From NCBI RefSeq assembly GCF_008254045.1, contig NZ_CP042425.1:620001-684000 (forward strand): a stretch of 64,000 bases of DNA, read 5' to 3'. The notes below the pieces were generated by a model. The model ran no database searches. It saw only the letters and a list, made by a program, of their open reading frames with translations, and was not told the DNA's origin. This document shows positions 23,720-30,738 of this stretch, piece after piece. Numbering within the stretch: position 1 is the stretch's first letter; each line of letters opens with the position of its first letter. A program made the translations under genes and the position numbers. Source of the DNA: Limnoglobus roseus. GTDB taxonomy: Bacteria; Planctomycetota; Planctomycetia; Gemmatales; Gemmataceae.

Positions 23720-24391
23720 TTAGTGAAACCAGTGCGACGGGAGCTTCTGGAAGTCGCTGAGGTCGGCCAGTGTCAGGTCCGCCTCGCTCGCCGCCAGTTC
23801 GTCGAGCGAGTGCCAGCCGGTCGCCACGGCGACGACCTTCGCGCCGATCGCGCGGGCGCACTTCACGTCCAGCGGCGTGTCGCCGATCACCCACACGTCG
23901 GCCGGCTTGTAGTCCGGCGAGTGGTCCTTCAACGCGGTCAGAGCCGCACGGGCCACGTCGTCGCGATCGTGGTGAACGTCGCCGAAGCCGCCGAACGCGA
24001 AGTAGTCCCAGAGGCCGAAGTGCGAGAGCTTGTGCCGCGCCCCGGCCCGGACATTGCCGGTGAGCAGGCCCATCCGCCGCTTCTTGCCGTGCAGATGTAT
24101 CAGCAGGTCCGTCACGCCCGGCAGTACCTCGCCGCCGTTCGCGTGTAAGCTCGGTTGCAGGTGGCCAAGGTAGGCCGTGCTCAGCTTCGCGAAGTTCTCG
24201 GCCGTCGGGTCGACGCCGTGAACGCGGAGCAGGTCGCGACCGATGGCCGGGTCGGTGCGGCCGCTGTACGGCACCTCGTCGCGGATGTGCGAGACCCCGA
24301 AGGCAGTGCGGAGGGCGGCTTCCATCGCGTGCTTGCCGGCCCCGCCGGTGCGGATGAGCGTGCCGTCGATGTCGAAGAGAAGAGTTGGCAT
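23720..24391 (-). CDS. HAD-superfamily phosphatase (phosphoglycolate phosphatase-like)
   Basis: 223 residues with the HAD motifs in order: LLFDIDGTLIRTGGAG (nucleophile and acid/base Asp), LLTGNVRAGARHK (motif II Thr), and VIGDTPLDVKCARAIGAKVV (motif III/IV acidic residues). A helical cap lies between residues 20 and 85, as in subfamily I phosphatases such as Gph. Likely a small-molecule phosphate monoesterase of the cytoplasm, perhaps clearing 2-phosphoglycolate; substrate not provable from sequence. A hairpin ahead of it separates it from the upstream 2OG oxygenase gene. Confidence 0.8.
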   Translation of the reverse strand: MPTLLFDIDGTLIRTGGAGKHAMEAALRTAFGVSHIRDEVPYSGRTDPAIGRDLLRVHGVDPTAENFAKLSTAYLGHLQPSLHANGGEVLPGVTDLLIHLHGKKRRMGLLTGNVRAGARHKLSHFGLWDYFAFGGFGDVHHDRDDVARAALTALKDHSPDYKPADVWVIGDTPLDVKCARAIGAKVVAVATGWHSLDELAASEADLTLADLSDFQKLPSHWFH

Positions 24392-24411
24392 CCTGTTGTG
24401 ATAGGAAGTGT

Positions 24412-24444
24412 CGAAAGCCCGGGCACGGCCGCGCCGGGCTTTCG
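24412..24444 (-). terminator. Terminator-like hairpin after the 2OG oxygenase gene
   Basis: Perfect 11-bp stem CGAAAGCCCGG / CCGGGCTTTCG with an 11-base loop, directly after the oxygenase stop codon. It shares the CGAAAGCCC...GGGCTTTCG core with the hairpin at 60300-60333. No U-tract follows, which is common in GC-rich genomes. Confidence 0.6.
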
Positions 24445-24447
24445 GGG

Positions 24448-25035
24448 TTACGACGCGCGGTACATGACATCGGTCCGCAGGACGTACTTCGTGCCGGCCA
24501 GCACCATTGCCCCGGTGTGGAGAATCCGGTGTCGGAAGACGAGCGCCTTCCCCATCGTTGGCGTCACGCGAAGGACGGGATCGTCCATGCGAATGCCACC
24601 AGATCGCGACAGATTGAAAAGCGTCTCGCCGCCGGTGCAGCCGTCGTTTAGGTAAATCATGAATGTGAGGTGACTCATCTCACCGTTGTCGCGGTAGAAC
24701 CGCCCGTCGAGGTGCCAGTCGAACTTCTGCCCCGGCGTATAGCGGTAGTAACGGAATCGCTCGTTCAAGCCGCACGGGATGGACCCATCGATATTCGCCG
24801 GCAGGAACGGCAGCAACCGCTCGAACAACTCGGCCGCGAGCTTCGTGTCGTCGACCATGACGCGGTCGTTGTTGCGAACGTCCTTCGCGATGATTGCCCC
24901 GCGGGAAGTCGTGATCGGCGCGTCGCCGTACCCGGCCGCCTCGCTGGCGTTGATGTAATACTGGCACTCGTCCGGCGTCAGAAAATCGTGCAGGACGAAG
25001 ATGTTGTCTCCGTCCAAGTCTTCGCGTCGCGGCAT
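24448..25035 (-). CDS. 2-oxoglutarate/Fe(II) dioxygenase (prolyl 4-hydroxylase-like)
   Basis: 195 residues of the P4Hc-type double-stranded beta-helix. His108 and Asp110 in KFDWHLDGRFY and His173 in HRILHTGAMV form the iron triad; KYVLRTDVMY supplies the basic residue for 2-oxoglutarate. Such enzymes hydroxylate prolyl, lysyl or small-molecule substrates. Short single-domain bacterial versions often act on proteins such as elongation factors or on free amino acids; which applies here is open. It is followed by its own hairpin and so is probably transcribed alone. Confidence 0.85.
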   Translation of the reverse strand: MPRREDLDGDNIFVLHDFLTPDECQYYINASEAAGYGDAPITTSRGAIIAKDVRNNDRVMVDDTKLAAELFERLLPFLPANIDGSIPCGLNERFRYYRYTPGQKFDWHLDGRFYRDNGEMSHLTFMIYLNDGCTGGETLFNLSRSGGIRMDDPVLRVTPTMGKALVFRHRILHTGAMVLAGTKYVLRTDVMYRAS

Positions 25036-25146
25036 GATGGAACCTCCGGAGAGACGGACACCGATTCGGTCGAAAGGTGATCGGTTCGCGGACTTCGGGT
25101 TGCCAGATTCCTGCGGCCGACGGTATGGCTCCGTCCCACCATCCTC

Positions 25147-25794
25147 GTGTCGGAGACGCCCGTGCTCAATCCCAAACTCTCACTGGCGGCCTTCACCGCG
25201 GTGCTGGGGCTGGCCGTTCTCGCACTTCCACGGACGGAACTGGACCCGCAAGAGGTGGCCCGACGCCGGCTCTTGAAACAGCATCTGGCCGCAATCGACG
25301 AACAAGTTCGACTGAATCACATGCTGATCGCAAGCGGGACGTGGGATCCGAACACGTTTTTCAACATCATGCAAGTCGTACGGAATCGGAACGCCGTGAT
25401 GAAAGAACTCTACGGCGAGACACCGCAACTTCTCCGCGAATATGAGGCAGTTTACCTCGAAGTTTCCCAACTTCAACGGATGATGTTAGACCGGCTTGAA
25501 AGCGGTCAGGTCCGCAGGAGCGAGTGTTGGTGCTGCTATGTTCTTTCTCCCTTCACGATCGAATTGAGAGAACTCAAGGCCAAACTTGGTGTGGGGCAAG
25601 GTTTTGAAGAGTCGATCTCAAGAGAAACCATCGAGCGGTACAATCGCTTGAAGTATCCCGTCACAACGATGACCGCGACCGTAGCCGTTCCGACCGTTCC
25701 AATGACGAGTAACCGTACGATCGCCTCGCCGAATTCCAACGTCGAAACTCCAAAGTTGTCATTGCCCAATCTCAACGTGTTGCCGGAGAAGTGA
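25147..25794 (+). CDS. Unknown membrane-anchored protein
   Basis: 215 residues from GTG 25147, the only start giving the hydrophobic N-terminal segment LAAFTAVLGLAVLAL. The middle is helical and charged (QEVARRRLLKQHLAAIDEQV), with a CWCC cluster at about residues 127-130. The tail from about 170 is Thr/Pro/Asn-rich and probably disordered. Base composition is more AT-rich than that of its neighbours, which may mark recent acquisition or a fast-evolving gene. No family recognised. Confidence 0.55.
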   Translation: MSETPVLNPKLSLAAFTAVLGLAVLALPRTELDPQEVARRRLLKQHLAAIDEQVRLNHMLIASGTWDPNTFFNIMQVVRNRNAVMKELYGETPQLLREYEAVYLEVSQLQRMMLDRLESGQVRRSECWCCYVLSPFTIELRELKAKLGVGQGFEESISRETIERYNRLKYPVTTMTATVAVPTVPMTSNRTIASPNSNVETPKLSLPNLNVLPEK

Positions 25795-25819
25795 CCTCTC
25801 ACCGGCCGCGTCATAACGT

Positions 25820-28800
25820 TCACTTCTTCATCGCCTCGATCCACTCCTTCAGCATTGCCACGCCGCGTTCGTCCACGCAGGTGCTCGACAGTGGCGGCAT
25901 CTGGTGCGGGCCGCGCAAACTCGCCCGCTTTAGCAGTACCGATCGTTCCGGGTGGCCGGGGGCGATCAGTTTCGCGTCGGCGAAGTCGAACGTGTGGTGC
26001 AGTGGCTTCACGTCGAGAATCCGCATCTTGTCGAGGGCCGTGGTAAACTCCAATTCCATCGCCGCGTTGCCGCCGCCGGCCTCGACGTGGCACGACGAGC
26101 AGTTCGCGTGCAACCACGACTTCGCGCGGGCCGTCAGGTCTTGCTTCGCGTCGTAAGGGTCCACGAGTTTGCGGAACGCGGCCGGGCTCTGGTGCAGCAA
26201 ACTCGACCCCTTCGGCTGTCGTTGGTTCGGCTGTTGGCCGTGAACCGCGACGAAGTCGTCGAGTTCCTTCCCCTTCAAGCCCTTCGCCTCGCCCCATTCG
26301 CGGGGCTTGCCGCGGGCCTCGCTTACACCGTCGTACTTCAGCAAGCCGAGGTGCTCCCACTCGCGGAGTTGATTGCTGGTGCAGGTGCCGTAGTCGTGCG
26401 ACTTGTTCATCTGCACTTCGCACAAGCCGAGGACGAAGTTCGCCGCGCGGCTGTGGCAGACCATGCACTCGGAGCGGCTCGGGTAGTGCCAGACCTGCTT
26501 CCGCTCGCCGGCCGCGGTCTTCACCGTGAACTCCTTGTCCAACCCACCGCCGCCGACCAATTCCGCGTCGGTGCCGGCGTCGTTCCAGAGGTACGAGTAG
26601 CCGGCCCATTCGGTGCCCTGCTTCGTGAAGAAGCGCGTCTCCACCCACTTGCGGCTCGCTGCGTTGCCCTCCTCGCGTTCCAGCGCGAAGCTCTTGACGA
26701 TTACCGTGCGGTCGGGGAAGTTCCAGCCGTTCTTGCGTGTGAACTCGACCTGTTCCGCGGACGGAATCGCGACGAACCGCTCCTTGTGCAACCCGTCCGA
26801 CCAGAACGGGGCGTTCACGGAATAGGGAATCACGCCCGGCTTCATCGCGTGCGTCGGCACGTCGGCGAACAGGCCGCTCTCGCTGAGTTTGCGGGGAAAG
26901 TTCGACGGCTGCGCGTCGAGGTTCGGCACGAGCGTGTAGAAGCCGCCCTCGCTCTTGCCGCGGTGGTCGCAGATGAGCAGTTCGCCGCGGGTGTTCACGC
27001 CGAAGGCGGTGATCTGCAACCGCGGCGTGGCGAGTTCCTTGTGCAGCGTCGCCTTCGTGCCGTCGTGCGTCATGCCCCAGACGCGGCCGGTCGAGTAGTC
27101 GCCGTAGAGGTAGACGCCGTTGAGTTCCGGCAGTTGCGTGCCGTAGTAAACGACGCCGCCGGTGAGCGAGCGGAACTCGGCGTGACTGTGTTCGATCGCC
27201 GGCTTCGTCAATGGCGTGCCGTTCGTCTTGCGATCGTAGAACGGGTGGCTGCCCTCGGTGACGCTCCAGCCGTAGTTGTCCCGCGGGCGAACGAGATAGG
27301 CCGTCTCCCACAAGTCCTGGCCGTTGTTGCCGACCCAGATGTCACCGGTCTTCGCGTCGCAGGCGATCCGCCACGGGTTGCGCATCCCGGTCGCCCACGT
27401 CTCTGGGGCGAACTGCCTTTCCTTCAGGAACGGGTTGTCCTTCGGGATCGCGTAAGGCTTGCCGTTCTCCTCGTGGTCCACGTCGATGCGCAGCACCTTC
27501 GCCAGCAGCGTGTCGGTACTCTGCCCCATCACATCGCGGTCGGAGTCGGCCGTGCCGTCGCCGCTGGTGACGTACATCATGCCGTCCACCCCGAAGCAGA
27601 CGGCCACGCCGTTGTGCCCGTCAGACTCCCACTCGATGATCGTCTTCGCGCTCTTCGGGTCGAGCGTGTACGGCGGCTTCGTGCTCATCGTGTACCGCGT
27701 GATGCGGCTGAACTTGCTCTTTCGCACGCCCTTGCCGGGGCCGTTCCAGCCGAGGTAGACGGAACCGTTCTCGGCGAACTTCGGGTGGAAACAAAAGTCG
27801 GTCGCGATGCTGTCCTTCGGCGTGTCGAACAGCTTCACGGCGTCGGCCGTCTTCACGGCGGGATCGTCCTTCACCCGCCAGAGGTGCGTGCCGGCGTAAG
27901 GCCCGTCCTCACCGATGTACATGAGTTGATCGCTGCCGGGGATCGGCTTCACCATGATCGGGAAGTTCGGCGAGAAGTCCGGGTAGACGCGCACGGCCTT
28001 GTACGGCAGCGGCGGGTCCGGCGAGCCGACCACGGTGGAACTCGTCACCGGGACGCGCTTCGCGAGCCCGTAGGGCATCGCCGTCGTCGCGTCCGGGCCG
28101 ACGAAGGTAATCGGCGTGTAGTCGTCAATCTGGTGGAAGGACGACCCGAGCTTCTTCTCCTTGATCGCGGCCGTCGTACTGAATTCAGGCTGCTTCCAGT
28201 CCTTGTGGTAGTCGCACCGACACAGCGAGAACGTCCACTCTTCGCCCGGCGTCGGCCGACCACCGGCCCGCAGGAAGTCGGCCCAGGGGATGCGGCCCTC
28301 CACGCTCCAGCCGGCGTCAACGTCATCACGCTTGTCCAGCGTGCCGCGGAGTTTCACCTTCGATTCCAGGTGGAAGTCGCCGGTCTTGATCTGCTTGCCG
28401 AGGGTCGCTTGGTCGTACTTCGGGAAGAAGGCGTCGAGCGTCGCGTTGGCCGCGTTCACCTCAAACTCGAAGTATCCGGCGTGCAGCTTCGACGGCCGGA
28501 AGAACAGTTCGAAGGCGTCCGTCTCCCAGACCTTGCCGTCGTGTTCGGTCACGTCGGCGAACAGGTCGGCGTCGTCCATCTCGGCGAAGAAGTACATGTA
28601 CTCGCGGTCCCACAGCAGCTTCGCGCGGGTCGCTTCCTTCGCCGGGCGGTCGTCCTTGCCGAGCCACGGCAGGCGGAACGAGTCGATAACTTGGGCGTGC
28701 TTCCAGGCGTCTTCGCTCGCTTCGCCATCGAGAGTGATCGGCGCGTCGGCCCACCGACATTCGTACTTCGCCGGGCGGTCCTCCTTCGCACTCGACGGGA

Positions 28801-28861
28801 AGCTCACGGCCGCGAGGCCGATCAGCACGACGACGGGGGCGAAGCGCAGCAGTGAGTGCAT
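25820..28861 (-). CDS. Exported PQQ-type sugar dehydrogenase with CBM9-like domain and two haem c motifs
   Basis: 1013 residues, signal peptide (RFAPVVVLIGLAAVSFPSSA). Residues about 30-265 are a CBM9-like sandwich (ITLDGEASEDAWKHAQVID). About 280-640 is a glucose/sorbosone dehydrogenase six-bladed propeller (DGHNGVAVCFGVDGMMYVTS, WATGMRNPWRIACDAKTG). The last 330 residues carry CMVCHSRAANFV and CSSCHVEAGGGN, two CxxCH haem sites, and end in the WIEAMKK helix of planctomycete cytochromes. The likely role is periplasmic oxidation of a sugar or sugar-like substrate with transfer of electrons to haem c. The sequence gives no sign of the electron acceptor. It stands alone between the small unknown gene and the ABC pair. 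Confidence 0.8.
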   Translation of the reverse strand: MHSLLRFAPVVVLIGLAAVSFPSSAKEDRPAKYECRWADAPITLDGEASEDAWKHAQVIDSFRLPWLGKDDRPAKEATRAKLLWDREYMYFFAEMDDADLFADVTEHDGKVWETDAFELFFRPSKLHAGYFEFEVNAANATLDAFFPKYDQATLGKQIKTGDFHLESKVKLRGTLDKRDDVDAGWSVEGRIPWADFLRAGGRPTPGEEWTFSLCRCDYHKDWKQPEFSTTAAIKEKKLGSSFHQIDDYTPITFVGPDATTAMPYGLAKRVPVTSSTVVGSPDPPLPYKAVRVYPDFSPNFPIMVKPIPGSDQLMYIGEDGPYAGTHLWRVKDDPAVKTADAVKLFDTPKDSIATDFCFHPKFAENGSVYLGWNGPGKGVRKSKFSRITRYTMSTKPPYTLDPKSAKTIIEWESDGHNGVAVCFGVDGMMYVTSGDGTADSDRDVMGQSTDTLLAKVLRIDVDHEENGKPYAIPKDNPFLKERQFAPETWATGMRNPWRIACDAKTGDIWVGNNGQDLWETAYLVRPRDNYGWSVTEGSHPFYDRKTNGTPLTKPAIEHSHAEFRSLTGGVVYYGTQLPELNGVYLYGDYSTGRVWGMTHDGTKATLHKELATPRLQITAFGVNTRGELLICDHRGKSEGGFYTLVPNLDAQPSNFPRKLSESGLFADVPTHAMKPGVIPYSVNAPFWSDGLHKERFVAIPSAEQVEFTRKNGWNFPDRTVIVKSFALEREEGNAASRKWVETRFFTKQGTEWAGYSYLWNDAGTDAELVGGGGLDKEFTVKTAAGERKQVWHYPSRSECMVCHSRAANFVLGLCEVQMNKSHDYGTCTSNQLREWEHLGLLKYDGVSEARGKPREWGEAKGLKGKELDDFVAVHGQQPNQRQPKGSSLLHQSPAAFRKLVDPYDAKQDLTARAKSWLHANCSSCHVEAGGGNAAMELEFTTALDKMRILDVKPLHHTFDFADAKLIAPGHPERSVLLKRASLRGPHQMPPLSSTCVDERGVAMLKEWIEAMKK

Positions 28862-28928
28862 GGGCCGATCCGAGGTGGTGGGCGAGAGGTGAATCTATCA
28901 TAGGCGGCCGACGATGCTTCTGCCTTTT

Positions 28929-28991
28929 GGAACCCGGAGCGGAAGCGATGGGGTGGAGGGCCTTCACCCCATCGCTTCCGCTCCGGGTTCC
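28929..28991. repeat. Perfect 27-bp inverted repeat overlapping the ABC ATPase 3' end
   Basis: The arms 28929-28955 and 28965-28991 are exact reverse complements (outer ends GGAACCCGGAGC / GCTCCGGGTTCC), with a 9-base loop GAGGGCCTT. The right arm encodes the last residues and stop of the ABC ATPase (EPGAEAMG). As RNA it would form an extremely stable hairpin and could end both this transcript and one from the left. Its precision is greater than usual for a terminator. Confidence 0.85.
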
Positions 28992-29719
28992 AAACTCGGC
29001 GACTCCTCGGTGATCTTCATGAACACGTCTTCCAGCGTGCCGTCGGAGTTCGCCTTCTTGCGGAGGCCGTCCACGGTATCGCACGCGATCAGGCGGCCGT
29101 TGTGGATCACGCCGACGCGGTCGGCCAACTCCTGCGCGATGTCGAGCGTGTGCGTGGACAGAAAGACCGTCGTGCCGCCCTTCGCCAGTTGCCGGAGCAA
29201 CACCTTCAGTTCGCGGATGCTCTTCGGGTCCAACCCTACCGTCGGCTCGTCGGCGATCAGCAACTTCGGCTCATGCAAAAGAGCCGCCGCGAAGACGGTC
29301 CGCTGCCGCATGCCGTGGGAGTAGCGTTCGGTCAGCGTGTCGAGGAACTCGTCGAGGTGGAATTGTTGCCGGACCCGCTCCATGCGTTCCTTTGCGTGGT
29401 CCGGGTCCATCGCGTACAGGTCAGCCGTGAACTGCAGGAACTCGCGGCCGGTCAGCTTCTCGTACAGAAACGGCTGGTCCGGGACGTAGCTGACGAGTTT
29501 GCGGGACTCGTCGCCGTGGGTAGTCACGTCGAACCCGCCGACGCGGACGGTGCCGGTGGTGGGGAACAAGAGGCCGCACAGCATCTTGATCGTCGTCGTC
29601 TTGCCCGCGCCGTTCGGCCCGAGGAACGCGAATAGTTCGCCGTCCGGGATGGCCAGGTTCAAGTCCTCGACCGCCACCTTGTTGCCGTAGCGCTTCGAGA
29701 CGTTCGCAATGTCGATCAT
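28964..29719 (-). CDS. ABC transporter ATP-binding protein (ABC-2/drug exporter type)
   Basis: 251 residues with Walker A GPNGAGKTTTIKMLCG, Q-loop region SYVPDQPFLYEKLTGREFL, signature YSHGMRQRTVFAAALLH, Walker B LLIADEPTVGLD and H-loop STHTLDI. The C-terminal GTLEDVFMKITEE is typical of ABC-2 exporters of the CcmA/NatA group. No permease gene is adjacent; the upstream gene, 6 bases away, encodes a single-pass protein instead. The final codons and stop lie within a 27-bp inverted repeat, which may have replaced the original end. Confidence 0.85.
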   Translation of the reverse strand: MIDIANVSKRYGNKVAVEDLNLAIPDGELFAFLGPNGAGKTTTIKMLCGLLFPTTGTVRVGGFDVTTHGDESRKLVSYVPDQPFLYEKLTGREFLQFTADLYAMDPDHAKERMERVRQQFHLDEFLDTLTERYSHGMRQRTVFAAALLHEPKLLIADEPTVGLDPKSIRELKVLLRQLAKGGTTVFLSTHTLDIAQELADRVGVIHNGRLIACDTVDGLRKKANSDGTLEDVFMKITEESPSLEPGAEAMG

Positions 29720-29725
29720 GGTGTC

Positions 29726-30613
29726 CTACTCCTCGCGCTCCAGGCGCATCGTCTCGCCTTCCAGTTTCGCCACCTGCTGCATCACCGAGCCGTCGCTGAC
29801 CCGCACCCACACCGTCGTCGTGCCGTGCTCCCCGCGGACTTCGATCACCCAACAGTCGTACTCGCTCCGTTTGAGTTTCAGCACTTCCGGCCGGTCGCCG
29901 ACGGTCGCGATCATCGCCGGCCGTTCCGCCGGCTCGCTGCCGGTCAACAGCGACGTGCCCATCTTCTTGAGGATCGTGTCCTTGAGTCCGGCAATCGCCT
30001 CGCCCATGGGGTTCACTTCGTAGATGAGCCACCGCATTCCCGGCCGCACGCCGCGGAGGCGGTTCACCGGCTGGAGCGGGTTAAGCGCCTGCCCGTCGGG
30101 AACCGGCGTCGGCTTTAGCGGCCCCTCGACCGAGTCGAACCCCTCGGCCACGAGTTTATAACTACCGGTGAGCGTGCCGTCCTTCACGACGCCCTCGGTG
30201 GTGGCGGTGCCGCCGTTCGAGAAGAGGACAGTCTTGACGGCGAAGGTGGCGCTCATCGTCTGCGCCCGCAGCCGGCCCACCCGGTCGAGCGTGGTGCTCA
30301 TGTCGTAGGTGGGAATGTTGAACGCGACGCCCAAGAGATCGACGGCGAGATCACCGCGGTACTTGGTGACGAACCGGAAGCCGTCCGTGGAGGCGTCGTA
30401 GCTCATCTGCGTGCTGACTTTGCCGACGCGGGTGTCGCCGCGGTACAACTCCCACCGCACCGGCAGGGCTTGCGTTGCTTCGTCGGACAGGTCGATCCAC
30501 GCGGTCGGGGCCGTGTCCGCGAACAGGTGCGGCCATACGTCGCGGTAGCCGACGTAGCCGACGGTGCAGAGCCAGAAGATGAGAATGAGGACCACGCCCC
30601 GACGGGTCGGCAT
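29726..30613 (-). CDS. Single-pass membrane protein paired with the ABC ATPase
   Basis: 295 residues from ATG 30613. One N-terminal membrane segment (GVVLILIFWLCTVGYVGY) precedes an exported or periplasmic domain of about 260 residues with a beta-rich pattern (WELYRGDTRVGKVSTQMSY, FVTKYRGDLAVDLLG, WVIEVRGEHGTTTVWVRV). The pattern of a substrate-modification score followed by 'W-V-x-V-SDGSVMQQ' recalls the outer-membrane-lipoprotein-sorting/LolA-like or DUF3108-type folds, but I cannot assign it. The stop is 6 bases before the ABC ATPase start, which suggests coupled expression and a joint transport-related role. Confidence 0.6.
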   Translation of the reverse strand: MPTRRGVVLILIFWLCTVGYVGYRDVWPHLFADTAPTAWIDLSDEATQALPVRWELYRGDTRVGKVSTQMSYDASTDGFRFVTKYRGDLAVDLLGVAFNIPTYDMSTTLDRVGRLRAQTMSATFAVKTVLFSNGGTATTEGVVKDGTLTGSYKLVAEGFDSVEGPLKPTPVPDGQALNPLQPVNRLRGVRPGMRWLIYEVNPMGEAIAGLKDTILKKMGTSLLTGSEPAERPAMIATVGDRPEVLKLKRSEYDCWVIEVRGEHGTTTVWVRVSDGSVMQQVAKLEGETMRLEREE

Positions 30614-30738
30614 GACAGCTCCGGGTTGTCGCGAGTGGTCCGCCCATGATATGTGTAGACTCGGCGGGCAGACGTACCAGAGAATACACCTCAGAACCCG
30701 AAAAGGTTTCAGGCCGGCCAACCCCGAGGGCCACGCCC

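Noticed and set aside
23715..24470. N-terminal extension of the papain-like protein
   Set aside because: It overlaps the HAD phosphatase in another frame and is Arg/Pro-rich; ATG 23714 fits the 5-base spacing after the HAD stop.
25952..28855. 967-residue plus-strand open frame
   Set aside because: Complement of the PQQ/cytochrome dehydrogenase, which has signal peptide, propeller motifs and two CxxCH sites; the plus frame has none.
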